A DNA stretch of 64,000 nt, taken from the NCBI RefSeq assembly GCF_019024325.1, contig NZ_JAFNJS010000004.1:186001-250000 (forward strand), given 5' to 3'. The notes under the pieces were generated by a model. It had not been told where the DNA came from. It searched no databases and saw nothing but the letters and a program-made list of their open reading frames with translations. Below, piece by piece: positions 63,629 through 64,000 of this stretch (its first letter is position 1; each line of letters begins with the position of its first letter). The stretch is from Falsiroseomonas tokyonensis. GTDB lineage: Bacteria; Pseudomonadota; Alphaproteobacteria; Acetobacterales; Acetobacteraceae. Position numbers and translations under genes: made by a program.

Positions 63629-64000
63629 ATGGATCGCCGTCACCTCATGCTGGGCGCCGCCGGCGCCCTGGCCGCCCCGGCGCTTTGGCGCGCCTCACCC
63701 GCCCTGGCGCAGGGCGCCCCCGCCGCGGCGCCGGCCCCCCTCGCCCAGCCGCCGGGCTTCTACCGCTTCCGGGTCGGCAGCCGCACCGTGACCATGCTGC
63801 ATGACGGCAGCCGCGCCATCCCGCTGGCTCAGGGCTTCGTGCCCGCCACGCCGCTGGCGGAGGTGCAGCGCGTGCTGGCGGAGAGCTTCCTGCCCACCGA
63901 CACCTTCCGCATCCCCTTCACCCTGACCTGCCTGGAGACGCCGAACGGCCTGGTGCTGTTCGACACCGGCAATGGGCCGCAGCCGGCGGGCGCGCCGGTC
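63629..64000 (+). CDS. Tat-exported MBL-fold metallohydrolase, C-terminus cut by window edge
   Basis: The first 124 residues of a larger protein. The N-terminus MDRRHLMLGAAGALAAPALW is a twin-arginine signal. The visible part continues VTMLHDGSRAIPL, ESFLPTDTFRIPFTLTCLE and GLVLFDTGNG, the strands that precede the metal-binding HxHxDH motif in metallo-beta-lactamase-fold hydrolases; that motif lies beyond the window. Periplasmic after folding in the cytoplasm. The substrate is unknown. Confidence 0.8.
   Translation, partial: MDRRHLMLGAAGALAAPALWRASPALAQGAPAAAPAPLAQPPGFYRFRVGSRTVTMLHDGSRAIPLAQGFVPATPLAEVQRVLAESFLPTDTFRIPFTLTCLETPNGLVLFDTGNGPQPAGAPV

Noticed and set aside
1-64000. tRNA, rRNA, prophage or conjugative genes
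   Set aside because: No tRNA-like cloverleaf was noticed in the gaps by eye, and no integrase, phage structural or transfer genes were seen. A tRNAscan run would be decisive.

Overview
This is a chromosomal segment from a very GC-rich alphaproteobacterium, most likely from the Acetobacteraceae (a Roseomonas-like relative). The case rests on several points. There are alphaproteobacterial markers: an HdaA-type DnaA regulator beside ppk and ppx, an EipB/DUF1849 envelope protein, a tiny aa3-oxidase subunit IV and a DUF2066 gene divergent from purMN. There are also two orphan Bug/TctC-type periplasmic receptors, a family expanded in that group. Third positions are strongly G/C, so almost every real gene has long antisense shadow frames. 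I see no rRNA, tRNA, CRISPR array, prophage or plasmid backbone. Genus-level placement is inference.

Layout. 0-1.5 kb: sugar-acid dehydratase (cut by the window edge), preceded by a 34-codon small ORF with a strong ribosome binding site. 1.6-4 kb: response regulator and PAS histidine kinase. 4.1-9.1 kb: exported hydrolase, MATE exporter, hotdog thioesterase, asparaginase-like enzyme with a changed catalytic residue, and EipB. 9.2-13 kb: aspS and rnd (divergent) and a SYLF protein. 13-15.4 kb: an accessory island with a stand-alone IS5-type transposase N-domain protein and a DNA methyltransferase fused to an Mrr-like nuclease; the region expected to hold the methyltransferase's target-recognition domain is strikingly AT-rich. 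15.5-25.8 kb: ppx, ppk, hdaA, hydrolase, AI-2E permease, CDP-alcohol transferase and DUF2066, all leftward; then purM, purN and coxIV rightward. 25.9-30.3 kb: ndk, map, tetR with a palindromic operator, a deaminase and an ABC-F ATPase.

30.6-35.8 kb: a Bug receptor, then an arsenic island: ArsO-like flavoprotein, a fused ArsR-ArsC, GAPDH and ArsJ, the last three linked by 4-base overlaps. Together they would sense arsenite, reduce arsenate, or convert arsenate to 1-arseno-3-phosphoglycerate and export it. 36-42.3 kb: amidase, holC, two tandem PepA-type peptidases separated by an array of five hairpins, cysQ and a Sua5-type tsaC. 42.3-48.4 kb: hypothetical gene, hydrolase, Bug receptor, a split chromate transporter, FAD-linked oxidase and a trypsin-like lipoprotein. 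48.5-55.5 kb: outer-membrane biogenesis block lptF-lptG-lptD-surA-rsmA, lacking the pdxA often found between surA and rsmA. 55.6-64 kb: hydroxyacid dehydrogenase, TetR, DEAD-box helicase, glutaryl-CoA dehydrogenase, FkbM methyltransferase, TrmA-family RNA methyltransferase and the start of a Tat-exported MBL-fold protein.

Two kinds of non-coding repeat stand out. One is a family of about nine G/C-rich hairpins with a shared CCCAACCCTCCCC...GGGGAGGGCTT layout at gene ends. The other is a pair of roughly 160-bp MITE-like elements (35824-35985 and 63364-63524) with perfect terminal inverted repeats that differ between copies by paired changes, each starting exactly at the stop codon of the preceding gene.
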